Source: Casuarina equisetifolia (taxonomy: Eukaryota; Streptophyta; Magnoliopsida; Fagales; Casuarinaceae). From it: 64,000 nt of DNA. Shown here one piece after another: positions 21,615 through 32,344 of the stretch. The translations under genes and the position numbers were made by a program. Position 1 is the stretch's first letter. Each line of letters opens with the position of its first letter. Under the pieces are notes generated by a model. That model was given only the letters and a program-made list of their open reading frames with translations, did not search any database and was not told the origin of the DNA. The stretch covers positions 70,166 to 134,165 of the forward strand of contig CM052362.1 of the NCBI GenBank assembly GCA_028551475.1, written 5' to 3'.

Positions 21615-22970
21615 ATGTGGATTCTAGACAGCGGATGCTTTCAACACATGACTGGGATGAAAAAGTTCTTCTCAACACTTGAGTTGAAAAATGGAGGTAC
21701 AGTATCTTTTCGAGATAACTCCAAAAGAAGAATAAGAGGAATGGGAACAATAGGTAACTCTGATATCCTACTCATATCTGAAGTGTTGCTTGTAGATGAA
21801 CTAAAATTTAACTTACTTAGCATAAGTCAATTGTGTGATAAAGGATTCAAAATAAAATTTGGAAAAGAAAGTTGTATTATTAAGTGTGCTAAACATAAAA
21901 TTGTTGGAAAAAGGAAAGACAATATCTATGTGCTTGATTTGAGCAAGATGAATGTTAAACAAACATGTTTGGTTGTAAATAGAAATATTAATGCTTGGTT
22001 GTGGCATAGAAACCTAGGACATGCGGGTCTAGGATTGATAGAAAAATTATGTAAGTATAATTTAGTAAAAGGACTTCCATCTTTAGAATTTAACAACGAT
22101 AAAATATGTGAAGCATGCATTAAGGGCAAACACACACAAAGCAGCTTCAAATCAAAGCTTGCAGTAAGTACATCTAGACCATTAGAAATACTGCACATGG
22201 ACCTTTTTGATCCTATGAGAACAGCAACATTAAATGGTAAACATTATGTCTTAGTGATTATAGATGACTATTCTAGATTCACATGGACATACATGCTTGC
22301 TAGGAAAGATGAGGCATTTGAAAAGTTTGCTAAATTTTGTAAAATGATTCAAAATGAAAAAGGTTTTTTAATTATAAAAATAAGAACTAATCATGGTGGT
22401 GACTTTGAAAACCAACTTTTTGAAAAATTTTGTTTAGAAAATGGTATTTCACATAACTTTTCAGCACCTAAAACACCATAACAAAATGGTGTTGTTGAAA
22501 GGAAAAATAGAACACTTCAAGAGATGGCTAAAACCATGATGTGTGAATATAATCTTCCTAAACATTTTTGGGGAGAAGCTGTTAACACATCTTGTTATAT
22601 TTCAAATTGTGCTTTAATAAGACCTATTTTGAAAAAGACACCCTTTGAACTATTATTTGAAAGAAAACCAAACATTTCATATTTTTATGTTTTTGGAAGT
22701 AAATGTTTTGTCTTGAATCATGGAAAGGAATCACTTGGGAAATTTGATTCCAAGAGTGATGAAGGAATATTTCTTGGATATTCTCATGCAAATAAAGCAT
22801 ATAGAATATTTAATAAATGCACTTTGGTTGTAGAAGAGTCAATTCATGTTAAGTTTGAGGATGAATGCCAAGGCATCCTAGAAACCGAAGCAAATAGTGG
22901 AACTAAAAGCGTTCCAAATATGGTTGAAGTTGAGAGGGACTCTAAAGCTAGAGAACCCTCCTTCCCTTGA
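21615..22970 (+). pseudogene. Copia-2 protease and integrase
   Basis: WILDSGC at the start is the aspartic protease active site (DSG), intact. The integrase zinc-binding part has WHRNLGHAG...CEACIKGKH (HHCC intact). The catalytic core reads HMDLFDP...YVLVIIDDYSRF, then RTNHGGDFEN, where family members have S/T-D-H-G; the second catalytic Asp is Asn. A TAA at 22479-22481 replaces the first Gln of the QQNGVVERKNRT block, which otherwise continues in the same frame to about 22970. The element could not integrate with this copy of the enzyme. Confidence 0.93.
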
Positions 22971-23039
22971 GTTAGGAATGAAGTAGATCACGATCACATT
23001 ATAGGTGATCCAAATGTTAGAGTAAGCACAAGGTCTCGG

Positions 23040-24613
23040 GTTCACAACACGTGAACATCAAGCCTTTCTATCTCAAGTAGAGCCTAAGAAAGTAGATGAG
23101 GCTCTTAAGGATGAAAATTGGCTTCTTGCTATGCAAGAAGAATTGAATCAGTTTGAAAGAAGCAAGGTCTGGAACCTAGTTCCTAGACCAAAGGACCATC
23201 CAGTCATAGGTACAACACGGGTATTTCGGAACAAACTAGATGAAAATGGTACCATCACTAGAAATAAGGCTAGATTAGTGGCACAAGGATATAATCAAGA
23301 AGAAGGGATTGACTATGATGAAATATTTGCACCTATAGCTATACTGGAAGCTATTCGGATCTTACTTGCATTTGCTTGCTATATGAAGTTTACCTTATTC
23401 CAAATGGATGTCAAAAGTGCACTTTTGAATGGCATTATAAAGGAAGAAGTATATGTTAAACAACCACCTGGATTTTAAGATCCAATTTATTCAAATCATG
23501 TCTTTAAATTATCAAAAGCTTTATATGGTTTGAAACAAGCTCCACGAGCTTGGTATGATAAATTAAGTTCTTTCTTAATTAATCATGATTTCAGAAAAGG
23601 AAAAGTGGACAACACATTATTTATCAAGAATAAAAAAAAAAGAAATTTTGATTTTTCAAATATATGTTGATGATATCGTGTTTGGCTCTACTAATTCTAA
23701 ATTATGTAAACAATTTGCTACATGCATGCAAAGTGAATTTGAAATGAGTATGATGGGTGAATTAACATACTTTCTTGGATTGCAAATCAAACAAACCAAC
23801 AAAAGGACTTTTATAAGTCAAACCAAATATACAAATGAATTGCTCAAGAAATACAAGATGCATGATTATAAACCAATGAACACACCAATGAGTACTTCTT
23901 TATCATTATCTAATGATGAAGATGGAATTAGTATAGATACTAAATTGTATCATGGCATGATTGGCTCTTTACTATATTTGACTACATCCAGACTGGATAT
24001 CATGTTTAGTGTGTGTCTATGTGCTAGATATCAATCCAATCCTAAAGAATAGTATCTAGTTACTGTTAAAAGGATATTTAGATACCTTAGAGACACAATT
24101 TTCCTAGGAATTTGGTACCCTAGAGACATCACTCTAGATTTGCATGCATTTAGTGACTCTGATTATGCTGGCTGCAAACTAGATAGGAAGAGTACGAGTG
24201 GTGGATGTCACTATCTCAGAAACATGCTTATTTCTTGGCACTCCAAGAAACAAAACTGTATAGCTATCTCTTCTATTGAAGCTGAATATATTGCTACTAT
24301 TAGTAGCTATGCTCAAATCTTATGGATGAAACAGTAGTTAGAGGATTATGGAATCTTATCACATAGAGTTCCACTAAAATGTGATAACACCAGTGCTATA
24401 AATCTCACTAGGAATCCTATCTAGCACTCTAAAACAAAGAACATAGAAATTAGACATCATTTCATTCAAGATCATGTTCAAAAAGGTGATGTTATGCTTG
24501 AATTTATGAGTACTGATCAGCAAATTGTCAATATCTTAACCAAACCTTTACCAAAGGATAGATTTTATGCTCTTAGACGAGAACTTGGAATGTTACTTCT
24601 TGAAAATCTTTGA
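23040..24613 (+). pseudogene. Copia-2 reverse transcriptase and RNase H
   Basis: RT starts around [18 protein letters not shown] and [15 protein letters not shown] (frame 1), has a stop at 23476 after QPPGF, and continues KALYGLKQAPRAWY. It then reads in another frame IFQIYVDDIVFGSTN (active-site YVDD intact). RNase H follows: FSDSDYAGC, SISSIEAEYIA, CDNTSAI, RHHFIQDHV and ILTKPLPKDRF, ending at TGA 24611-24613. At least two frameshifts and three premature stops are visible. Confidence 0.93.
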
Positions 24614-25082
24614 ACTGTTTATTACTGCTATCTCTCTATTCTTTCACTATTCTTCAAACTGCTCAGTTTAAGAGGGAATGACTCTATTACAGCATCTGGT
24701 TAGTACCCTACTCTTATCTCTATTCCGTTGCTGCCTACTCAATTTTTTTGCTATATCTTGTCCTGCTTGCTTGCATACATATTCTTTTTGCTTATGAAAA
24801 AAAGGGGGAGAGAATAATGTGCACATGTAAAGTCTCATTTCTGATTATCAATGCAAAATGTGGGATACATATACATATCACCCTTGTTCAAACAAATTTT
24901 TGCATGTTCTATCCAAAAATTCAAAATCTACTAGACACATGTATAGGAGACATGCTTATGATCATATGGTTGTATTTATGCTGCAATAATAAGTTGTGTT
25001 CTCTTGGAAAAACATAATTGATATTTGAAGACATGTGCAATACTATTGAAATATATTTTTTCATCATAAAAAAAGGGGAGAT
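24614..25082 (+). other. Copia-2 3' internal tail and polypurine tract
   Basis: No env-like or other gene is supported; the 24748-25017 frame matches nothing recognised. The segment ends with a poly-A/G tract at 25068-25082 next to the 3' LTR. Confidence 0.7.
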
Positions 25083-26839
25083 TGTTGGAAAATAGGGTTT
25101 TGTTGTGACTGAAAATATTTTCTTGTAAATATCAATTCTCAAATTATGTTTTTCTAAATGTGTAAAAAGAAAAACTATAGGAAGTGAAAGGTGTACAAAT
25201 TATAATATCAATTAATAATATTATAAAGTAACCGGGTTCCTACATTTCCTCATAAAATATATTCTTAAAGTCTTTGTGACATATATTCAAATATATGTTG
25301 ATTATTTGAATATATTGATTATTTAAATAGTTCTTCAAGAAATATAAAATATATTTGAAATATATTTTATTTTAGGAACATGATACTTGAATTGGTGAAA
25401 TTGTAGGAACAATACATTAGCTCAAAATCAATATATGCAATACATTAAAATGTATTGATATTGGACCGTGTATTGATATTGGACCTTGTTGATATTGGAC
25501 CATATATACATGTTGAATATATTATTATTGTACTGGACTTTTGCTATTGGACTGTGAGAATATAGGTGCAACCTAAGTTCACGTCAGCCTAATCCCGTTC
25601 CTTGATACGGTGTCGTCTTGATCATATCAGAGGCTTCTTTGTAACAGTGTCGTCTTGATCATATCAAAGGCTTTTTTGTAATGGTGTCGTCTTGATCATA
25701 TCAGAGGCTTCCTTGTTACGGTGTCATCTTGATCATATTAAAGGCTTCCTGGATACGTTTGCTAGCTATGACGTCGTCTCACTTAAGGGCATATAAAAGG
25801 CACTTATTCTTCGATGGGTTATGCCCTAGCTGCTTCACTTCTCCTCGACGTTATCTTCGCTTCTCTCAAGCATCGAGACTTCAACAGGATGAATCTGGAG
25901 GAGACGGGCTGTCATAACGGTCAGATTTTGAATCAAAAGGTTGAAATGAGGCTGATTTGATGGATAGCCTACTATTCCTAACGGGAAGAAGGCTATGGTT
26001 TAGGTTTGATTGAAAGAAAAGCTCTAGATCTACTTCTATTTAAAAAAGATGTGTACGTGAAGGTTTTGGCTTGATGATACACATCTATTTGAAGAATTCT
26101 TTTTATGAAGAATATCGACAAAGCTTACTTACCATTTGATTCGAGTCTATTCATCATTCGGTGGTTCACAAGCATTCGGTGATATTGAATTATTTGGTTT
26201 GATCTTTGATTATATCTTTGATTATACCTTGTATAACATTATTTATGTACTGATTTCACTTATAACATTATTTATGTGCTTATTTCACTTATAACATTAT
26301 TTATGTGCTAATTTCACTTATAAATTTTAAGGAAAGTCTGAAACCCTAATTTCTTCAAATTGGGGATTTCATGATAGAAGCTTTGTATCTTGATATACTT
26401 GTTTGAATAGCTCCTCTGATTAGCAATATCCTATAAACTAACATATTATTTGGGAATTTGCTACTGTATATGATCTTTTGATCATTATTTGTATTCAAAC
26501 TTGATAATTCCTTTAAGAAGGAATTATTTGGATTAGGGAGAACGTATTCTCCTAATCAGGTTAAGTAAAAGTGACTTCAATCGGTTGGATTGAAGGAGAA
26601 AAGGGTGGATGTAGGACTCTGAGATAGAGTGCTGAACCACCGTGGTAAATTGGGTGTTGATTATTTTTCTCCCTGCTTGATTACTTATTCTGTTTGATTA
26701 CAATTCTATTTGATTACTTATTGTCATACAAATTGCAAAATTGTTTGATTGAATAAATTTATAAAAAAAAAAAAACAAAAGTATAGTTTTAGTACAAAAA
26801 CAATTCAACCCCCTTCTTGTTAATCCATAAAACCCAACA
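25083..26839 (+). repeat. Copia-2 3' LTR (1757 bp)
   Basis: Matches the 5' LTR but carries a 37-bp unit four times at 25610-25757 (GTGTCGTCTTGATCATATCA...) where the 5' LTR has one, and a ~28-bp unit (AACATTATTTATGTGCT...) three times near 26233-26325. These expansions explain the length difference. Confidence 0.9.
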
Positions 26840-26844
26840 AAAAG

Positions 26845-27622
26845 GTAGAGAAGGGCTAGAGTTTTGATGAGATCCTAGAAAGTAATGTGTTCATGGGTTA
26901 TTTGAACTTAAATGACTTTCATCTTACCCTTAGCCCAACCTTACATTATAAGCTTATGAAAGTCCTATTGATTCTTAATTAGATGAGTGACTTACATTAG
27001 TCAAAAGAGGAATGAAAAGCAAACCTATGAGATTTGGTTAAAAATTTTAAAAGGTTGCATATTAATGTGGATCTATTTGGAGTACATGCAATTAAGAAAA
27101 AATGTGAATTTACACACATACACGTGGTTAACATAGTTAAGAGTTTATCTTACCTTATAAACTAATTGCAATGTTTGGATGAAAGTTATATTTTTCTTTG
27201 AATTGTTAAGTTGAGCAATTATGAGAGAATATCATGAAAGGATTGGTTGTATGTGTTGTTTCATTCTTTTGCTCGAGGACAAGCAAATATTAAGTTTGGG
27301 GGTATTTAGTCAAATATCATGGAGTGATTGGTGGTGGTGTTATAATCTGTTGCTTAGCGCTTTTTGTGTGGAAAATTTTTTTTATGTTGTCATAATGTGT
27401 TGTTTCGTTCTTCTACTCGAGGACAAGCAAAATGTTAAGTTTAGGGGTGTTATTTAGGCGAATATCATAAAGTGATTGGTGGTGGTGTTATAATATATTG
27501 GTTAGCACTTTTTGTGTGTAATTTCTTATGCTTTTTTGTGTGTAAAAATTCTTTTATGTTGTCATAATGTGTTGTTTAGAGCTTTTGCTCGAGAACGAGC
27601 AAAATGTTAAGTTTAGAGGTAT
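26845..27622 (+). repeat. Gypsy-A 3' internal end with triplicated polypurine segment
   Basis: GCTCGAGGACAAGCAAA followed by TTAAGTTTGGGG occurs at about 27271-27302, again in altered form at 27416-27450 and at 27589-27622, each followed by TCATAAAGTGATTGGTGGTG-type sequence except the last, which meets the LTR. Gypsy-B has one copy. The functional tract is the last one (AAGTTTAGAGGTAT), next to the LTR at 27623. Confidence 0.8.
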
Positions 27623-29370
27623 TGATAACTCTATATTTTATAGAGTTATTAGTATTATTTTTAGGTAATATTTAATATAGTTTTTGTTAAATTATAATTG
27701 TATTTAATTATATTTATGTATATTTTGTTATTTTATGTAGCAAACCCAAAATAGAAGAAAATGAAAAAAAGAAGCACAAAACCAAAAGAAAATAAAAAAA
27801 GAAAAGAAGAGCTAAAAAGAGATTATTCAAGGGCTTTGGTCAAAAAAGAGAGAAAGGAGAGTGAGCTTTTGTGCAGAGCCCAAGGTCATGAATTGAATGG
27901 ACAAAGAAAGAAAAATCGGGTAGAAAGGTCATGTAAAGAGTAGAGTGTGAAACGGGAAAAAAACAAGAGGAAAGGAAAGAGAGACCAAATAGATGACGAC
28001 ATGCAGCTTTCCTCGTCGGAAAGTCAGAGTCCATGCATGATAGTGTGGGACCCTAAGAATGCATGACAGTCATGCAAATGCAGACCATCCACATGTTATT
28101 TTCCAGTGAAGGAAAGCACGATACTGATAGTTTCTGGACCTATCTCTAGCATTGAAAGAGCATTCTCCAATCATTTTTAGGCGATTTTCAACATGGAGAA
28201 AGCATATCTGCCCTCACACAACAATTTTTAGCCTTTCTATACCAGTTTCGTGGCAGTTTATGGCAGTTTCCATTGAAGAATGACAAATGCCGTTCCAATC
28301 TTCTCCATTAGATCTATGCATTTCTGAGGCAGATTTGTGCAATCTTTTTGTAAATCTGCAACCTAGGCATCCCAATCTACCTTTATGGAAGTTTCTCGAT
28401 CACCAGCGCATGATGGCACATGCGAAAGCACGTGATGGTGCATGCGAAAGCACGTGACGATGCATGCAAAAGCACATGATGGCACGTGCAAAAGTGCATG
28501 TGAAAGAGCATGACAGCATGTGTGTTCCTTGTTTCGTTCCCTTTTGCAAACAAAACCTTCTCCACCTCATGATGTGTAGATTTATGCAACCTATTTTGTG
28601 ATTTGAAGACATTTTATGACAACTTTAATGTTTTTAAATTATAGAATATTTTGCTCACATTTTTGCACTGATTTAGTTTATGTAAATATGTTGTTTTAGT
28701 TCAGTTTGTTAGAGCTACGATGAAACTAAATTATGACGTATGAATGTTATAATTATTTATGTTTTGTGAGACATTTTATGAATGTAAAGTTGCATATTTC
28801 AGAGTTTAATGTTTTTAGGTGATTAGCTACCACTTACATGATATGATTTGCATGTTAGAGATTGACAGGAGATAACATGTAATTGCTTCTTGTAATATAC
28901 AACCATAGATTAATATGGATAGACATATACCATATGATTTATGTGGCTTTAGGTATAAATTGGAATATTCACAAATCATAATGCACTTAGTTCATTTAAT
29001 TCATAGGTAGAAATACAGTGAGTTAAAAAGCTAAGTAGGTTCGTTACACCTAGACATAAGATAGTGAATAAATTAAAAAATTTTGCCATCTCATGAGTAG
29101 AATTAATCTTGCTAGCATGAATGATCTACATTTGTATCTAGTAATTAGGTGAAATTAGACGCTTTAGAATATCTCGTTAATTAAGTTTAGGTTAAATTTG
29201 GTTAGTTAATTCATGTTTTATCACTTTGAGTTGCTAGATAAACTTTAGAAATTGTTTACCATTAGTAATTAGTTAGTTTAGTAAACACCAATCTTCATGG
29301 GACGATATCTATACTTATTATTATATTACTTGTTTGACATGTACACTTGCATGCAGAATTTTACCAAACA
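27623..29370 (+). repeat. Gypsy-A 3' LTR (1748 bp)
   Basis: Begins TGATAACTCTATATTTTATAG and ends ...TTTTACCAAACA, followed by the target duplication CAATG. Contains a 22-bp minisatellite at about 28411-28520 (TGATGGCACATGCGAAAGCACG, five copies with decay) that the 5' LTR lacks. Confidence 0.9.
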
Positions 29371-30300
29371 CAATGCTGTGCTTAATGAGGGTATAAGTCT
29401 TCTCCAAGGTTGGCAAGTCATCACAGGAGAAAATGGTTAAGCGTAGAGTTTGAAAATTTGACAAAAGGCTAAGAAGAAATTTCATGGCTTTGGTTGTGAG
29501 CTTAAAGACAATCATTGACCTAGCAATCACATTTGTTGTAGGAATAACATAAGGTTTGACACAATTTAAGTTTGCTTTACAAATATTTAAAGTGGACAAT
29601 GAACAATGTGAGATCCAACCCAATCGAGCCAATTAAGAGTTTCAAATTGGTGATGGCTTCCTTCAATCCAAATTTATAGGTTCCAACAACCTTAGCAAAG
29701 TTGTTAGTCAACACCAACTAGATCTTAATGACAAAGTCGAGGTAGAATACCGTACTTTTGATAAAAGGGTTTACATAGTACATAATCCAAGATTTTATTG
29801 CTATGTGACATTAGTCCCATTTTTAGGCCTCTTCTTTGTTACCAGCAGGTCATGGGAGTTTCTTAGTAAGAAACCCCATCTTATTTCATGCAAGGAAGAT
29901 GGTTTTCACTTTATTGCTCTAGATTGCCTAGTTAGCTTTGTTGGGTAGCTTCTTTGAGACAATGCTAATCAACTAGAGATTGATGTTTAATAAGTTATAT
30001 AAGTCACATAAGGTAGAGGCAAGTGTAGCAATAAAGGTTGCATTTAAGGCAAACGTTATGGGTAGTGGTTAGGGATTGTAGTGGTAAGTTTGGAAGTTGA
30101 TAAAAAGTTGGGGATTAGGGTATTGTGGGGTTGGGGAAAGACAAATGGCAAAACTAAAGTTTTGCATAAAAAAATAGGGTAAAAAAGTAACTTCATTGAA
30201 AGAAGAAAAGCACAACTATTTACACTTTAACTTGTCAATGAGGGCTATAAAAGAAAGCAAAAGTGGTTTAGGTCTTAGAAAAGAAAATGAACGAGTACCA
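29371..30300 (-). pseudogene. Copia-1 gag (5' part) and leader
   Basis: On the minus strand KFLLSLLSNFQTLRLTI, then DDLPTLEKTYTLIKHS near 29380-29490, matches the copia gag UBN2 domain (KFLLGLN..., LPTL...Y). The frame reads on across the Gypsy-A insertion into 7365 and below. 30293-30300 reads TGGTACTC on the minus strand, a worn initiator-Met primer site next to the LTR. The stretch 29640-30290 has no other clear motif. Confidence 0.75.
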
Positions 30301-30483
30301 TGTAAAAGAAAGGAAGAATGAGAAATAATGTCAATAACCAACAAGTGAGCAAATATTTTCTATATTGTTGTGATAATTTGTAAAATGAAAAGCCTAATTA
30401 TATGGTCTCAATTCTTAATCTAAATAAGAATTAAAATTAATAAATAATATTATGAGAATATTATACAAAATAATTATAGAGCA
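30301..30483 (-). repeat. Copia-1 5' LTR, truncated
   Basis: TGTAAAAGAAAGGAAGAATG at its edge next to the primer site, matching 2229-2415. Similarity stops at about 30483, about 35 bp short of the complete LTR, where gypsy gag-like sequence begins. Confidence 0.7.
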
Positions 30484-31010
30484 TGGAGAACAAGATGTAG
30501 CATGGAAGATATTTACTAGGGAAACCATGTAGCGTTTTGGCATCACAAGATATCAAAATCCTCTTGAAAAACTAATTAAACTAAGGCAAAGTGAATCCCT
30601 TAACAACTAGTTTGTTAAGTTGTCTAAATTGGAACAAGAGTAGGCAAGATGTCACTAAAGCACCAAATTATATTGTTCACCACTATATGGAAAGATATGA
30701 TCTAGGTCAAACATGAAAGCATGCAAACTACATATGTCATTTGTAGCAATTGGTTTAGCTCACTTATATAAATCAAGGCACCACTTTAGTAAGCCTAAAT
30801 CAATTGTCTAGACGTTAGAATCCTCAAAGAGCTTGGAAGCAAGATTAAGGCATTTGACACTAGTGAAATGGTGGGATAGGAAAGCATGAGACTTTTGTTT
30901 TCCTTGCCATGAAAAAATCACTCCAAGCCATCAATGCAATGATTGTTTGTTATTAAAGGGTTGTGAGAGGATGAAGATTGGGTACATGATCAGTTTCAAG
31001 ATTTAGAACC
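30484..31010 (+). pseudogene. Ty3/gypsy gag fragment
   Basis: Translation with stops and shifts gives AWKIFTRETM-RFG, LIKLRQSESLNN-FVKLSKLEQE, and near 30885-30965 CFPCHEKITPSHQC, which resembles the zinc-knuckle end of gypsy Gag (CFYCDEKYxPGHxC). The order fits a chromovirus- or Tat-type Gag. It is a truncated scrap from a third gypsy family, abutting the broken Copia-1 LTR. Confidence 0.65.
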
Positions 31011-32344
31011 TTACAACCAAGGTCTTCACTAATGATGTGGAGTGGTCACATAAGCATAGGGTTGATATACACAAGTGTTTCCCTAGGGTGGATTTTATGC
31101 AAAGGAAGACCAAATTGCAAATATCAATAATGATCAAGAATTAAGGATCACATTTACCCCATAATTTAAGAAAGATCATTATTATTTCATTAATTCGATC
31201 TCAATTCTATAACCAACATGCAAAGGAAATATTTCCTTAAGTAGTATTCTTTTAATTTCCAATTGGTTAGGGTTGGTGGCATTTTCCTCATTTTGTATTT
31301 CATTCAATCATGTTTCCATTTTGGCATATGGCCTACAAGTACTAGAAATAGGATGGAAGGGAAGTAAGGAGATAGACGAAAATTCAAACTAAGCTTTAAT
31401 TCAATGGAATATTCTTTCCTTTTTTTTCTGAGTTTGATTTGCATAGCCATAAAAGATCATTCTCACACCCAAAAAAAAAAAACTAAGAAAAGGTGAGGTG
31501 ACTTTGTAATAGTTGGTCTCCACACTTTGTCACTCAGGCACGTAAGGGGTAGTTAAAGCCCTTCATAAAGGTTACTAAGCAGAAAACTAGCAACTTAAGG
31601 CAAATCTTGTTTCTTGGTAATTGCAACATTAACTTTATGGATGTATTCTGAGTTCAAAACATCTTAAGGATTTTGTGGTTAGCTCTTGCTTTTATCTATT
31701 TTCTTTACTTCTTTAGACAATGTTTGAATATTTTAAGCTAAATTTACTTATTGTTATAGGTATAAACTACATTATGAACATTTTTGGATAATGTGCCTCT
31801 AGGAATAGGAAAGAAGTCTATGATAAAATCACAAAATACATAAAATCGAGTGCCTTGAGCTCAACATATAAGTCATCTCAAAATGTATAAAACCATGCGT
31901 TTTAAGATTAACATGTATATCATAATGAAATGTACAAAATCATGCATAAATTGGCTATTCTTTATACATAAGAAAAAGTTATAACAAAAATTATGCATGT
32001 AAGGGGCAAATAGAAATTCAACTTTAAACATTAGATAAAAACACTTATTATGTGAGCTCTTTTTTCTTACAAAACATGATAAGGAACATGCATTCTAGAA
32101 ATCAAAAAGTGAATCTAGAAAATTACTTTTTCTTATTTCAAAGTTGGTACAAAAATTATTTGAAAAGGGTGTCATGATATGGTCAAAAAAAAATTAAAAC
32201 ATGTTAGCTTTCAAAAGGTATCTAACATATTTTATCAATACCTATTAAGCATACTTTCTAATTTGAGAATGTTAAACACAATGTAAATAAATACCTATCA
32301 AATGTAGATAATATTAATTTCAATTTACTCACAATCTTTTAAAA
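31011..32344. other. Unassigned AT-rich intergenic sequence
   Basis: No reading frame, LTR border or tandem period was recognised. It may hold further decayed transposon sequence. Confidence 0.4.

Larger units (their letters stand above)
18045..26839 (+). mobile_element. Copia-2: near-complete Ty1/copia element inserted in Gypsy-A
   Basis: LTRs 18045-19679 and 25083-26839 both start TGTTGGAAAATAGGGTTTTG and end AACCCAA(C/T)A. A perfect 5-bp target duplication AAAAG lies at 18040-18044 and 26840-26844. The primer site ATTGGCATCGGAATCAGG starts at 19680 and the polypurine tract AAAAAAAGGGGAGAT ends at 25082. Between them lie gag, protease, integrase, RT and RNase H in copia order, with several stops and frameshifts. 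The second knuckle-like motif and a long spacer between gag and protease suggest a SIRE- or Tork-like lineage; this is not certain. It is dead but the youngest-looking autonomous-type element here. Confidence 0.95.
7371..29370 (+). mobile_element. Gypsy-A: gag-only Ty3/gypsy (Athila/Tat-like) element, split by two insertions
   Basis: The 5' LTR is 7371-9019 and the 3' LTR 27623-29370; both start TGATAACTCTATATTTTATA and end in ACA. A 5-bp target duplication (CAACG/CAATG) flanks the whole. The primer site TGACGCCGTTGTTGGGGA follows the 5' LTR. The internal region carries gag only (9169-10074, resuming 16151-16723) and then non-coding sequence up to a polypurine tract. No protease, RT, RNase H or integrase was found. 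Gypsy-B is inserted in gag and Copia-2 in the 3' non-coding region. Removing both leaves about 7.1 kb. It must have moved using proteins made elsewhere. Confidence 0.9.
2229..30483 (-). mobile_element. Copia-1: old, decayed Ty1/copia LTR retrotransposon split by Gypsy-A
   Basis: The element reads on the minus strand. Its 3' LTR is at 2229-2451 and the truncated 5' LTR at 30301-30483. Between them lie, right to left, a TGGTA-type primer site, gag remnants, protease/integrase remnants, RT and RNase H, and a polypurine tract just inside 2451. Gypsy-A (7371-29370) is inserted in gag, and sequence on both sides reads on in the same strand and order, so the halves were once joined. Every coding segment has stops and frameshifts. 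The RT active site reads YVNN instead of YVDD. It is clearly the oldest layer of the island. Confidence 0.85.

Noticed and set aside
24748-25017. env-like gene at the 3' end of Copia-2
   Set aside because: The frame is short with no transmembrane/coat pattern that could be supported, and lies between the pol stop and polypurine tract.
28411-28520. CRISPR-like array
   Set aside because: Units are contiguous 22-bp tandem repeats without spacers, in a plant LTR.
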